In this document: positions 8,713 to 17,125 of the stretch, in pieces
Position numbering within the stretch: position 1 is the stretch's first letter
How the letters are laid out: each line of letters opens with the position of its first letter
NCBI GenBank assembly: GCA_020725545.1
Contig: DYEV01000030.1
Coordinates: forward strand, 183,625 to 247,624
Direction of reading: 5' to 3'
DNA length: 64,000 bases
From: Desulfobacca sp.
GTDB lineage: Bacteria > Desulfobacterota > Desulfobaccia > Desulfobaccales > Desulfobaccaceae
Notes under the pieces: model-generated
Database searches by the model: none
What the model saw: only the letters and a program-made list of their open reading frames with translations
What the model was told of the DNA's origin: nothing
Made by a program: the position numbers and the translations under genes

Positions 8713-10239
8713 ATGTTAGCTCGGGTTACCAGTGGTTCCCTGCGGGGCGTTGAGGGTTTTTTGGTGGAGGTGGAGGTTGACATCGCTGCTGGCATGTCGG
8801 CCTTTACCACCGTCGGTCTGCCCGAAGCGGCGGTAAAAGAAAGCAAGGATCGGGTCAAGGCTGCCATCAAAAATTCGGGTTACCGCTTCCCCGACACCCG
8901 CATCACCATCAATCTGGCCCCGGCGGATGTGCGCAAGGAAGGCACGGGCTTTGACCTGCCCATTGCCCTGGGGCTGCTGGCCGCCCAGGGACTAGTACCC
9001 CAGGAGACCCTGGACCGTTTCCTAGTATACGGGGAACTTTCCTTGGACGGCCGTCTCAAGGCCAGCCGGGGGGTGCTGCCCATCGCTCTGGCCTGCCAGC
9101 AAGCCGGCCTGGAAGGTCTCATCATCCCCAAAGAAAACGCCCGGGAGGCCGCCGTCGTCCAGGACCTGCCGGTCTATGCCGTCCAAAGCCTGCCCGAGGT
9201 CGTAGAGTTTCTGCGGGGTTCTGTGGTTTTAAGCCCGGAACCGCCGCCGCCGGTGGATCTCTTGGCCCAACGCGGCGATGAGGTGGATTTTGCCGAGGTC
9301 CGGGGGCAGGAACAGGTCAAACGGGCCCTGGTAATCGCCGCGGCCGGGGGCCATAACGTTCTAATGCTGGGCCCGCCGGGAGCCGGCAAGACCATGTTGG
9401 CCCGCCGCCTGCCCAGCATCTTACCGCCGTTGACCTTTGCCGAGGCCTTGGAAACCTCCAAGATTTACAGCATCATGGGCCTGCTGGCCCCGGGCCAGGC
9501 CCTTTTGACCACCCGCCCTTTCCGGCCGCCCCACCACACGGTCTCGGACGCCGGGCTCATTGGCGGCGGCCGCATCCCCCGCCCCGGCGAAGTCAGCCTG
9601 GCCCACAACGGCGTCCTCTTTCTGGACGAACTGCCCGAATTCAAGCGCCAGGTCTTGGAGGTCTTGCGCCAACCGTTGGAAGAGGGTTACGTCACCATTT
9701 CCCGGGCCAGCAGCTCCCTGACCTACCCGGCGCGGTTCATGTTGGTGGCCGCTATGAATCCCTGCCCCTGCGGCTTTCTGGGTGACCCCAAACACCCCTG
9801 CCACTGCACCCCCACCCAGATCCGCACCTATCAGAACCGTATTTCCGGGCCGCTCCTGGATCGCATTGACTTGCAGATTACCGTCCCGGCCGTGCCGTTC
9901 CGGGATCTGGCGGCCGGACCCGACGGCGCTGCCTCGGCCCGGTTGCAGGAGCAGGTGATCGCGGCCCGGGCCATCCAAACCCGGCGTTTGGCCGGCACCG
10001 CGGCCCACTGCAACGCCCAGATGCCCCCCCGTTTGGTGAAAAAATATTGCCACCTGCAGCCGGAACCGCGCCACTTGCTGGAACGGGCCATGGACCGCCT
10101 GGGCCTCTCGGCCCGGGCCTATAACCGAATCCTGAAAATTGCCCGAACCATTGCCGACCTGGCAGCAGAACCCGAGATCAATACGCCCCACCTGGCGGAG
10201 GCCATCCAATATCGGAGTCTGGACCGGAAGTTGGGTTAG
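8713..10239 (+). CDS. comM: YifB/ComM family Mg-chelatase-like AAA+ ATPase
   Basis: 508 aa. N-terminal Lon-S16-like ChlI domain (FTTVGLPEAAVKESKDRV, FDLPIALGLLA), central AAA+ domain with Walker A GPPGAGKTM, Walker B LFLDELPEF and an Arg-rich sensor region, then a Cys-rich NPCPCGF/HPCHC stretch, and a C-terminal Mg-chelatase domain. ComM is a branch-migration helicase in natural transformation of Vibrio and Acinetobacter; a role in recombination here is by homology. Confidence 0.9.
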   Translation: MLARVTSGSLRGVEGFLVEVEVDIAAGMSAFTTVGLPEAAVKESKDRVKAAIKNSGYRFPDTRITINLAPADVRKEGTGFDLPIALGLLAAQGLVPQETLDRFLVYGELSLDGRLKASRGVLPIALACQQAGLEGLIIPKENAREAAVVQDLPVYAVQSLPEVVEFLRGSVVLSPEPPPPVDLLAQRGDEVDFAEVRGQEQVKRALVIAAAGGHNVLMLGPPGAGKTMLARRLPSILPPLTFAEALETSKIYSIMGLLAPGQALLTTRPFRPPHHTVSDAGLIGGGRIPRPGEVSLAHNGVLFLDELPEFKRQVLEVLRQPLEEGYVTISRASSSLTYPARFMLVAAMNPCPCGFLGDPKHPCHCTPTQIRTYQNRISGPLLDRIDLQITVPAVPFRDLAAGPDGAASARLQEQVIAARAIQTRRLAGTAAHCNAQMPPRLVKKYCHLQPEPRHLLERAMDRLGLSARAYNRILKIARTIADLAAEPEINTPHLAEAIQYRSLDRKLG

Positions 10240-10357
10240 AAAGAAGATGAGCGAAAACAAGCAGGGAGACAGCCGTTGTTGACCGGCAACGCGGCCGGGG
10301 CAGCACTCTCAAAGCAGACATCACAAACCGAAAACAAACCACCGCAAAGGATAATGC

Positions 10358-11344
10358 ATGGCGGCGCTAATCATGGAACCACCCCCGCGGCAGTATGTGA
10401 TCTTTCCCCTGGTCGTCCACTGGCAGCCGTGGTTAGAAAACCTTGCCTTTTATCTGCCAAAATTGCACAGCGGCCTCGTCAGCGGGGCGCCGACGGCAGC
10501 TTGGCTCTCATTCCTGCAGCCTCCCCGGCAGCAGGTCTGGCAAGCCTTTGCCAAACACTTTCAGCCCGGTGAATTGAGCCAGTGGCAGGCTTATTTGCAT
10601 TATCTAAGCGCTCAGGAGGATCAGGATGAGCTGGACCTGCGGGCCGCCATTCGGGGCACCCTGGCACCAGGGCTGCCGCCGGAACTTGATCGGGAGGCCC
10701 TGTGGAGCCTGGCCTATCAGCTGGAAGAAACCTTGGCTGAGAAGACCGCTGGCTTACAACAGTTAGCTGACCAGGAAAAGGTCCTGGAACAGTTGCTGGG
10801 GGAAGCAGAGGCCGACGATCAGCAGGTCTTGCCGGTGGACGCAACGTTTAGTCCCGCACTCACTCAGGGGCCGGCGGATATCTCCCTGGCCAGGTTGCGC
10901 CTACAATTCTGGCAGATGATCCTGGATCCTTATCTCGAGGAGCCCTGGACTCTGGTAGTCCTGGAACCCGCAGCGGGGGAAAGTTCACCCCGCTATCTCT
11001 GGCAGACCGCCCTCACCGCAGGACAGGAAGGGTGGCAGGCCCACTTCCAGCTCCCGGCTTGGCAGCCCCAACCCAGCAGCGCTGCCCAGAGCATGGCAAT
11101 CCTGGAACTGGGGGTTCTTTTCAAGAAAACCCTCGACGGCTTGCTCCAGGCTCTCTTGACCTCCGCGCCGGAAACAGCCGCCTGGCGGAAAAAAATGGAC
11201 CGCCTGGTAGAAGAGCGCTTATGGCCAGCGGCAACCCCCCACCAGGCGCGTGCGATTCGTTTGGAAGTATACAGTTGGCCGCCGGGGCTGACAGACGCTC
11301 CGGCGCTACCCTCGCCTATGGTGTTTCTATCTCCGGTAGACTGA
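10358..11344 (+). CDS. Hypothetical protein, 328 aa
   Basis: Not recognised. Soluble, Gln/Leu/Trp-rich, largely helical; residues 125-155 form a coiled-coil-like stretch ([19 protein letters not shown]). No Walker, metal or signal motif was seen. Start ATG 10358 has AAAGGA upstream; a second ATG at 10373 is also possible. Its last 29 bases overlap the end of rpoZ, which is transcribed convergently. Confidence 0.65.
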   Translation: MAALIMEPPPRQYVIFPLVVHWQPWLENLAFYLPKLHSGLVSGAPTAAWLSFLQPPRQQVWQAFAKHFQPGELSQWQAYLHYLSAQEDQDELDLRAAIRGTLAPGLPPELDREALWSLAYQLEETLAEKTAGLQQLADQEKVLEQLLGEAEADDQQVLPVDATFSPALTQGPADISLARLRLQFWQMILDPYLEEPWTLVVLEPAAGESSPRYLWQTALTAGQEGWQAHFQLPAWQPQPSSAAQSMAILELGVLFKKTLDGLLQALLTSAPETAAWRKKMDRLVEERLWPAATPHQARAIRLEVYSWPPGLTDAPALPSPMVFLSPVD

Positions 11345-11564
11345 CCTGAGGCTTCCGGGGCAAGGCCTTTCTCGGCTTCACCGCAGTGATCTTGCCGGCC
11401 GCAATCTCCCGCAAGGCCACAACAATTTCCTTGTTCTTGACCCGTTCCGACAGGAGCACCGGCGCCCCCTTATAGAGCTGGCGGACCCGCTTGGCCGCCA
11501 GATGGACCAACTCAAAGCGATTTTCCACATGTTTCAGGCAATCTTCAATGGTTACCCGTGCCAT
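11316..11564 (-). CDS. rpoZ: RNA polymerase omega subunit
   Basis: 82 aa; chaperones assembly of beta' into RNA polymerase. The start [20 protein letters not shown] and the KRVRQL...[17 protein letters not shown] blocks are diagnostic. The tail after residue 60 is Lys/Pro-rich and variable. Ends inside the convergent hypothetical gene. It lies 137 nt downstream of the small selenoprotein gene on the same strand. Confidence 0.92.
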   Translation of the reverse strand: MARVTIEDCLKHVENRFELVHLAAKRVRQLYKGAPVLLSERVKNKEIVVALREIAAGKITAVKPRKALPRKPQVSLPEIETP

Positions 11565-11701
11565 GCTCTTCCTCCCTTTTCTATCCCCACCCTCCCTTTG
11601 ACCGCTGATCAGGGATTGTGAGGCAGTGGCCCCAGGCTCGGGAGGGACGGCCGGAAAGCATCTCCCTTAGATCTTTGTCCCAACCCGCCTGGCGCCAAGT
11701 T

Positions 11702-11890
11702 TCATTCTAATTCACAACTGCCTGCCTCGCCGGCGCAATCAACCATGGGGCCGTGACCGGCGGATTTGGCCAAGATTTGGCGCATTTCCTCATACGTGTA
11801 TTGATAGCCACACACCGTGCAGCGGATTTTCATACCTCGTCACGTTGAGCAGATCTGGATCTGTCCGGTCTGACAGTGCCGACATTTCAT
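11702..11890 (-). CDS. Small dual-CxxC zinc-ribbon-like selenoprotein (TGA read as Sec)
   Basis: Too short for normal gene calling and interrupted by TGA. The frame from ATG 11890 runs to TGA at 11840-11842 (codon 17) and continues open to TGA at 11702-11704, giving 62 residues. Cysteines come as C3-x2-C6, C14-x2-U17, C24-x2-C27, then C52 and C59; the TGA falls exactly where a CxxC pair needs its second Cys. A SECIS-like hairpin follows with the same geometry as those of mvhA and mvhD. The Shine-Dalgarno AGGAGG overlaps the upstream gene's stop. I recall small dual-CxxC (seleno)proteins in sulfate reducers, but could not check. The alternative is a nonsense mutation with a 43-aa ORF from ATG 11833. 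Confidence 0.7.
11807..11823 (-). promoter_or_regulatory. SECIS-like hairpin of the dual-CxxC gene
   Basis: Begins 16 nt after the TGA: stem GCTGCA / TGTGGC (6 bp with two G-U pairs), 5-nt loop CGGTG. GG occupies loop positions 2-3, as in the mvhA and mvhD hairpins. Confidence 0.65.
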
Positions 11891-11905
11891 GTCACTTGCA
11901 TCCTC

Positions 11906-12685
11906 CTAAAAATATGATGATAATTGCGGTAACTCGGGGTCAACCTGCCGGGCTTGCCGCAGCAGGGCGTTCAGATAGAGCCAAGCGAAGCTTATGAGGA
12001 ATTCGGGACCGTATTTGGCGGCGCCGTTGGCTTCATAGGCCAGGTCAAGTCGGCCGTTCTCACAATTGACCCGCAAAACCAGGTCAGGGAGGACCTGCCA
12101 ACACACGGACCAACCATGACTCCTCACCTGGCACAGACCGGCATCCAGCCGCCAGATGGCTGCCGCCGCGACCTCGGGACTGAGGCGCAACAATACTTCT
12201 TGTCGCCCTTGCAGCGTGAAGCGCTGCAACCCGCCCCCATGTTGAGCCTCCAACGCCGCCAGCGTCAGCCAGTCAGCACCCACTGTCTCCAGGTGCAGCG
12301 GCAAGCTGCCTCTGCCATAACGGGCTAACAACGCCACGTAGTCCCATGCAAAAACGTAAGCATCTTCCGTGGGCAGAACAAGGCTGGACCGGCTGTAAAA
12401 AACCCGCAAGTCTGTGCCAAATTCCGGATCATCATTATAGAAAAAAAAGAGCTCCAAAGGCCGGAAAGGCCGCAGCCGCAGGCCCCAGCGGATGGTGTCA
12501 TAGGGCCGCTCGGCTACCAGGTCGGCTCCCAAACACGCCGCCAACCCCAACGGTGCCAGATTGGCCAAGCCAGCCAAATCCTGACGGTATTTCTTGCGGA
12601 TAGACGCTCGTAACTGCCCTTCCCAACCCCAGCCGCTGGGAAATTGCCCTAAAGTGACCAGGTCATACGGGAAGGTCGTGGTCAC
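11906..12685 (-). CDS. Hypothetical protein, 259 aa
   Basis: Not recognised. Starts at GTG 12685 inside a GTGA overlap with the thioesterase stop, so the two are translationally coupled. Soluble; the centre is rich in aromatic residues (RPLELFFFYNDDPEFG), with a Trp/Arg-rich block around residues 155-185 and a helical C-terminus. The stop TAG merges with the AGGAGG of the selenoprotein gene 15 nt downstream, making a thioesterase - unknown - selenoprotein unit. Confidence 0.6.
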   Translation of the reverse strand: MTTTFPYDLVTLGQFPSGWGWEGQLRASIRKKYRQDLAGLANLAPLGLAACLGADLVAERPYDTIRWGLRLRPFRPLELFFFYNDDPEFGTDLRVFYSRSSLVLPTEDAYVFAWDYVALLARYGRGSLPLHLETVGADWLTLAALEAQHGGGLQRFTLQGRQEVLLRLSPEVAAAAIWRLDAGLCQVRSHGWSVCWQVLPDLVLRVNCENGRLDLAYEANGAAKYGPEFLISFAWLYLNALLRQARQVDPELPQLSSYF

Positions 12686-13080
12686 CCCGCTGCCTTGCTT
12701 GTCAATTTTTTGCTGAATTTTTCGGCATTAATGATAAAACGCTCGTGACTGGCTTCGCCAATCTTTTCTTTTTCGTCAAAGGCTTCCAACTTGAAACTCA
12801 GTTTTTTGCCGTCCACCTCCACCAGTTCGGTAACCACCCGTACTTCCATGCCGAGCGGAGTGGGGGCCGTGTGTTTCAGATTAATGCCGATGCCCACTGA
12901 TTGTTCACCGGGTTGCAGGTGTTTGGCCAGCAGATCGGCACTGACCCCTTCCATTAAGCCCACCAAAAAAGGCGTCGCAAAAGCGTCGGGTAAATCGGGA
13001 TAAAACTTCCGGGCCGAATGCTCCGGCCCCGTCTTCAGTCGCAATTCGTGCCTCATTCCAGGTTTAAAAGGCGATTCCAT
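12682..13080 (-). CDS. Hotdog-fold thioesterase (FlK-like)
   Basis: 132 aa from ATG 13080, which has GGGAGGG upstream; the longer frame to 13137 has no good start site. The hotdog helix (TPFLVGLMEGVSADLLAKHL) and following strands (GIGINLKHTAPTPLGMEVRV, FEAFDEKEKIGEASHERFII-like) match the fluoroacetyl-CoA thioesterase-like family. Substrate is probably an acyl-CoA; specificity is unknown. Confidence 0.75.
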   Translation of the reverse strand: MESPFKPGMRHELRLKTGPEHSARKFYPDLPDAFATPFLVGLMEGVSADLLAKHLQPGEQSVGIGINLKHTAPTPLGMEVRVVTELVEVDGKKLSFKLEAFDEKEKIGEASHERFIINAEKFSKKLTSKAAG

Positions 13081-13157
13081 GGCATTTCCCTCCCAAGTCC
13101 AAGGCCGCGGCAGCAGAGCTTGCCAAAACCGAACCAAATCATTACCAATGACGTCGT

Positions 13158-13760
13158 TTAGACCACCGGAAAGACCTTGACCTGCCCCACCTGTTCCCCC
13201 CGCCCCAGACGGCGGCCCAGGGCCTCGGCCTCGGCCAACACCTCTGGTCGGCCCAGAATGGCTCCCTTCTCATCCACCTCCCGGACTAATATCTCAGCGG
13301 CATAGCGAACATTGATGGCATCAAAAAAATAGTAGGTGGCCAGCCGGGCACCCACAAAAACGTGCTTGCCTTTGGTGGCCGCAGTCGACAAGAACACACC
13401 CTGACGCTGCCCGCCCGGAAACTCCTGCTTCAAAACATAACGGCGGGCCCAAAAAGCCTGGGTCCGATCAACCATGGCCTTGGCCTGGGCTGTGAGACCA
13501 TAGAAAAAAATGGGAGAAGCCAACACCACCACATCGGCCGCCAACAGTTTGGGGTACAAAGTGAGCATGTCGTCTTTGATGGGACACTCGCCCGTCTCGA
13601 AACACTTATAAATTTCCAAACAGGGGGAAATTTTCAGTTTCCGCAGCGCCACCTTGTCCACTTCCCCCCCGGCTTCCTGGGCGCCGCGCAGCAAGGCGTC
13701 CAGGAGAATCTCCGTATTGCCGCCAACCCGCGGGCTGCCCCAAATACCCAATACCTTCAT
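13158..13760 (-). CDS. Flavodoxin-fold NADPH-dependent FMN reductase-like protein
   Basis: 200 aa from ATG 13760 (AAGGAG upstream). MKVLGIWGSPRVGGNTEILL is the phosphate-binding loop for FMN; DVVVLASPIFFYGLTAQAKAMVDR is the second flavin loop. Cysteines in SPCLEIYKCFETGECPIKDDM resemble those of the iron-sulfur flavoprotein family, although the exact spacing differs. Redox role unknown. Confidence 0.8.
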   Translation of the reverse strand: MKVLGIWGSPRVGGNTEILLDALLRGAQEAGGEVDKVALRKLKISPCLEIYKCFETGECPIKDDMLTLYPKLLAADVVVLASPIFFYGLTAQAKAMVDRTQAFWARRYVLKQEFPGGQRQGVFLSTAATKGKHVFVGARLATYYFFDAINVRYAAEILVREVDEKGAILGRPEVLAEAEALGRRLGRGEQVGQVKVFPVV

Positions 13761-14102
13761 ACACCGCTCCTTTGTGCCATTCCGCACCAGCGTACCAACG
13801 TAATGGTAAAAGATCCAGGCGCTTTTGTCAAGTTTTTAACATTCGCTATTTTATTGATATTATTTAATAATATTAGTAAGACCCCGTGAGATTTTTGCAG
13901 CCCACCCGGCCCGCAGCGAATGTTTCCCAAGGCGGCCCATCCTGTCTTAAGTCTGCCAGCTGGGAAACACTGAGAACTCGGCCTCTGGGTTGGAGAGTAA
14001 AAGAGGACACATCGCCGTCGGCTTCCGGGGGTGCCATTGACAATAGACAACCCGATACTTACCTATCTGTCATAAAGCAAACCCGGCTAGGAGGACGATG
14101 CC
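13761..14102. other. Gene-free intergenic region
   Basis: Very AT-rich from 13845 to 13880, consistent with the promoter of the leftward flavodoxin-like gene. A TTGACA at 14037-14042 precedes the rightward 94-aa gene, but no good -10 lies at the right distance. Otherwise nothing is recognised. Confidence 0.4.
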
Positions 14103-14387
14103 ATGATCCTGTATATCCCAAAAGCCGAACAGAACGACATCACCAAGCTCCTGCAGGAAGAAAACATCCCTTTTGAAATCAGCGAGGTTACCTCGATCCG
14201 GGAGGTGGGAACGGGGAGTTATGAAATGGTGACTATCCAGGCCAATGTGGCGGAAGTGGAAGTGCCAGCCACATATCGGTCCAGCGAGGGTGATGTGCGG
14301 GCCTTTCGGCTGCCGTCGGGGCGGCTGCTCCTGACGGATCTGGAGGGTAATCTGGAGCGGATCGAAACGCCGCCGCCGACCAGGTGA
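14103..14387 (+). CDS. Small hypothetical protein, 94 aa
   Basis: Not recognised. ATG 14103 is preceded by AGGAGG at a good distance. Begins MILYIPKAEQNDITKLLQEE; soluble, mixed alpha/beta, Val/Glu-rich in the centre with a beta-rich C-terminal half. Stand-alone gene between two leftward genes, ending at a stem-loop. Confidence 0.6.
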   Translation: MILYIPKAEQNDITKLLQEENIPFEISEVTSIREVGTGSYEMVTIQANVAEVEVPATYRSSEGDVRAFRLPSGRLLLTDLEGNLERIETPPPTR

Positions 14388-14430
14388 TTGCGGCCGCGTC
14401 GGCGGGCTGTGCTTGCCTTCACCGGAACAT

Positions 14431-14455
14431 GAGGGCGGGCGGACAACCCGCCCTC
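14431..14455. terminator. Stem-loop between convergent genes
   Basis: Perfect 9-bp stem GAGGGCGGG / CCCGCCCTC with a 7-nt loop, placed between the ends of the rightward 94-aa gene and the leftward porin. No T-tract follows, so it is a weak terminator candidate for either direction. Confidence 0.45.
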
Positions 14456-14471
14456 GTGGTTCTCAGCCGTG

Positions 14472-15365
14472 TTAAAATGCGAAGGTCACATTGAGGCCGC
14501 CATACACATGATTCTGCTGGGCGTCCCAGGAACCCCAGCGCAGGAGCTGGGTCGAGTCCCCGCCTAACCCATACCAGAAGCCAACTTTGGGAGCAATGCT
14601 GACATACTGATGCACGGGAATGGTGAGCGTGGCATATAGCTGGCCGGCCAGGGGGCCGGAAAAGGCCTTGGTACCGGTAGGATCTGAAAAGGGTTTGGCC
14701 GGAAAGGCCGCCACATCCCGGGAAAACAAAAAGATGATATTGTTGCCCAGCTCCAAGGTGGATTTATACCAGGGCAGCTCAAAGACCCGGGAGAGGCCCA
14801 CCGTAAGCCAGGTGCCAGGGTAGTGCATGACCTCGCTGTTGCCGGTGAGTGCCAGTTTAGCGAGGCCGAAATCCGCGGCCAGACCATAGTAAATCTCAAA
14901 GGAATCCCCCTGGGGATAGATGGTGGAGTCGTAGGCGTAATAAATACCCCCCAGATTTATGGTCAGGGTCTTGACGATGTCACCTTTATAGACATCCCGC
15001 GTATACCCGAAGGTCAGATCCGTTTCATTCCATTTCGCCCCCGTTCTGGGGGTAATGGCGGCTGGGGCGTTTTCGCTGGTATCAAAATTGCCCCAGGCAT
15101 TAATGGAAAAACCTTTGTAGCCCACCGTCAACGATGGCTGCAAAACCGCGCTGCGTCGACTCAGGGCGAAACCTCGCCAAATATATTGGCTCAGAATATC
15201 AACGCCGACGCTGGCCGTAGGTTTATCTTCGGCTGCGGCCGGTGTCTCAGTCGGCGCCGCCGCCGTCTCCTGGGCGGCGCTGCTGTGCCAGCTCATGAAG
15301 AGCAGCATCAATACCACGCCCCACAGAAAAATAAGATTACTCAGTTTTCTCCACCTGTGTGTCAT
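14472..15365 (-). CDS. Outer-membrane porin, TorF-like beta-barrel
   Basis: 297 aa with a signal peptide (LIFLWGVVLMLLFMSWHSSAAQ). The mature start SVGVDILSQYIWRGFALSRR and LQPSLTVGYKGFSINAWGNFD are typical of the TorF-family putative porins. It ends in Phe (NVTFAF), the outer-membrane barrel signature. Start supported by AGGGGG. It is preceded by a sigma-54 promoter with paired palindromes, so expression is probably regulated by nitrogen, carbon or a specific activator. Transported substrate unknown. Confidence 0.8.
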   Translation of the reverse strand: MTHRWRKLSNLIFLWGVVLMLLFMSWHSSAAQETAAAPTETPAAAEDKPTASVGVDILSQYIWRGFALSRRSAVLQPSLTVGYKGFSINAWGNFDTSENAPAAITPRTGAKWNETDLTFGYTRDVYKGDIVKTLTINLGGIYYAYDSTIYPQGDSFEIYYGLAADFGLAKLALTGNSEVMHYPGTWLTVGLSRVFELPWYKSTLELGNNIIFLFSRDVAAFPAKPFSDPTGTKAFSGPLAGQLYATLTIPVHQYVSIAPKVGFWYGLGGDSTQLLRWGSWDAQQNHVYGGLNVTFAF

Positions 15366-15513
15366 AGTGATTCCCCCTTTTATGGAAAAATTAGCCGATG
15401 CAGCCGCCGGCGCCGTTCACGTTGTCTCCCCGAGAGAGCGGCTGCTTGCGGCAATCCGGTTTTCCTAGCCGGATCCGCAACAATTGTCGGCGTCAAGAAT
15501 GCAATAAACAACA

Positions 15514-15528
15514 GCAAAGATCGTGCCA
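15514..15528 (-). promoter_or_regulatory. Sigma-54 (-24/-12) promoter
   Basis: Read on the minus strand, TGGCAC-GATCT-TTGC matches the RpoN consensus TGGCAC-N5-TTGC exactly. It points at the porin gene; the predicted transcript would start near 15500, leaving a leader of about 140 nt. Confidence 0.7.
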
Positions 15529-15570
15529 AATAATTATTATTGATTTTACAGGAGATTTATGTTGGCGGGG

Positions 15571-15615
15571 TGACAATCTTGCCAATGCCGGGACAGTTTT
15601 CTGACAATATTGTCA
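15571..15615. promoter_or_regulatory. Paired enhancer-binding palindromes
   Basis: A perfect palindrome TGACAATATTGTCA (15602-15615) and an imperfect copy TGACAATCTTGCCA (15571-15584), centre to centre 31 bp, about three helical turns. They lie about 50-90 bp upstream of the sigma-54 promoter, where bacterial enhancer-binding proteins bind. The cognate activator is not in this window. Confidence 0.6.
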
Positions 15616-15683
15616 ATTTGGCTGATTTAGATGACGGATGGGGACCGGGCCCTGTTTACCGTATTTCTCGAAAACCGCGTCTC

Positions 15684-17117
15684 TTAATTGTCAACGGCTA
15701 AGCTCTGCAAGATCTCGGTCATAGTCGGGGACACCGAGGTGAAGTGAACGACGCAGCCGGCCTCGGGGTCCTCCAGTTGGCCGACGACTTTGGCGTAGAG
15801 CTCGGGTGCGTCCGGGGCGCCGAGGTCGGCGGTCAAGGTCAGGAGGAGGTTGCTGTGTTTTTCCGGCGGTTGGGGAAGGGTGAGGCAGGCGCGCGTTTTC
15901 CCCAGGGCCGTGATCTGGGCCGGCTGGGCCTGGTCTTCCAGATGCTTGCCGTCCAGGCGGCGGCAGAAGCAGGGGAGGGGGGAGGGGAGGGGGGTTATGT
16001 CCTCATCGGCCGGCCGCAGGTGCAGTTCCGGGTGGTCAATGTGGCCCAACAGTTCCTGGCAGACCAGAGGTTGCCGCATGCCCTTGGCGCTCACCGCGAT
16101 TTCTTCCCCTAAGATGAGTCCTGGACCGGCCGCAGCCGCGAGGGCCGGTGACACCAGAATCTGGCCGCCCACGGTGTAGCTCTCGATCCGGGCGGTGAGG
16201 TTGACGGCCCGGCCGACTACCCCATATTTGGTCCGTTTGCGGGAGCCCAGGTTGCCCACCACCACTTCGCCGTGGTGGAGGGCGATACCCATGGCGATTG
16301 CCGGCCAGCCCTGGTCCAGGAGGTGTCGGTTTACCGCGGTCATGGCCTGCTGCATGGCCAAGGCGGTGCGTACTGCTCGCAGAGGGGCGTCGGGCCAGGG
16401 CACTGGCGCGCCGAAGAGCACCAGGATGGCGTCGCCGATGATTTCATCGATGGTGCCTCCTTCAGCCTGGATAATATCGATCATAACGGAAAGATAATGG
16501 TTGAGGATGGCAACCACCACCGTGGGCTCCAGTCGTTCCACCATGGCGGTAAAGCCCCGCAGGTCGGTCATGAGGATGGTGACCGGCCTTTTCTCGCCGC
16601 CCAATTTCAGGCCTTCGGGCATGTCCAGGAGCACCTGGACGATATCATCGCTGGTATAGCGGCCGAAAGTCTCCCGGATGAAGCGGTTGCGTTTTTCCAA
16701 TTGCTCATTGAGGGCCAGGAGTTGTTCCCGGGATTCTTTGAGCTGTTGGGTCATGCTGTTAAAGGCCTGAGAAAAGGCGCCCATGAAGTCCACCTGCTGG
16801 GTCAGATCGCCGGCCGCCACCTGCTGGGTTTTCCAGGTTAGGTGGCGGAGGTTGGACTGGAGGGTCTTCAGGGACTGGGCCACCGCCATGCGGCTGGCCA
16901 ACGGCTTGAGGTCCAAATCCCCCAAGGCCATTTGGGCCAAGGCTCTGGCAAAGGCGTCGTATTCCACCAGAAAGCGGTTAACATAGGTCATTAACTGGCG
17001 GAGTTCATTGTCCGGCAGGTCTGAGGGTATATCCAAGGGCCCCACCGGTTTACCGATGCGCAGGTAATGGAAGACGGCGGTCAGGCGGTCGAGGAGCTCG
17101 GGTGCTACGGTTAACAT
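15684..17117 (-). CDS. Class III adenylate/guanylate cyclase with HAMP-like region
   Basis: 477 aa, no membrane segment. Residues about 60-130 contain a HAMP-like helix pair (QVAAGDLTQQVDFMGAFSQAF), then a short coiled coil and a class III cyclase domain: VTILMTDLRGFTAMVE (metal-binding Asp), GGTIDEIIGDAILVLFGAP, GIALHHGEVVVGNLG, VGRAVNLTARIE. The C-terminal 120 residues (after HLEDQAQPAQITAL) could be a PilZ-like beta domain. It starts 8 nt after the V4R gene, so the two are probably one unit. Nucleotide made cannot be fixed by eye. Confidence 0.85.
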   Translation of the reverse strand: MLTVAPELLDRLTAVFHYLRIGKPVGPLDIPSDLPDNELRQLMTYVNRFLVEYDAFARALAQMALGDLDLKPLASRMAVAQSLKTLQSNLRHLTWKTQQVAAGDLTQQVDFMGAFSQAFNSMTQQLKESREQLLALNEQLEKRNRFIRETFGRYTSDDIVQVLLDMPEGLKLGGEKRPVTILMTDLRGFTAMVERLEPTVVVAILNHYLSVMIDIIQAEGGTIDEIIGDAILVLFGAPVPWPDAPLRAVRTALAMQQAMTAVNRHLLDQGWPAIAMGIALHHGEVVVGNLGSRKRTKYGVVGRAVNLTARIESYTVGGQILVSPALAAAAGPGLILGEEIAVSAKGMRQPLVCQELLGHIDHPELHLRPADEDITPLPSPLPCFCRRLDGKHLEDQAQPAQITALGKTRACLTLPQPPEKHSNLLLTLTADLGAPDAPELYAKVVGQLEDPEAGCVVHFTSVSPTMTEILQSLAVDN

Positions 17118-17125
17118 GCTCGGCC

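Larger units (their letters stand above)
15366..15683. other. Regulatory region of the porin gene
   Basis: No gene. Holds the leader of the porin mRNA, a sigma-54-type promoter (15514-15528) and two enhancer-like palindromes (15571-15584, 15602-15615). Confidence 0.6.

Noticed and set aside
10276..10572. 98-codon gene before the 328-aa hypothetical
   Set aside because: Overlaps the longer gene in another frame, has no ribosome site and reads as low complexity.
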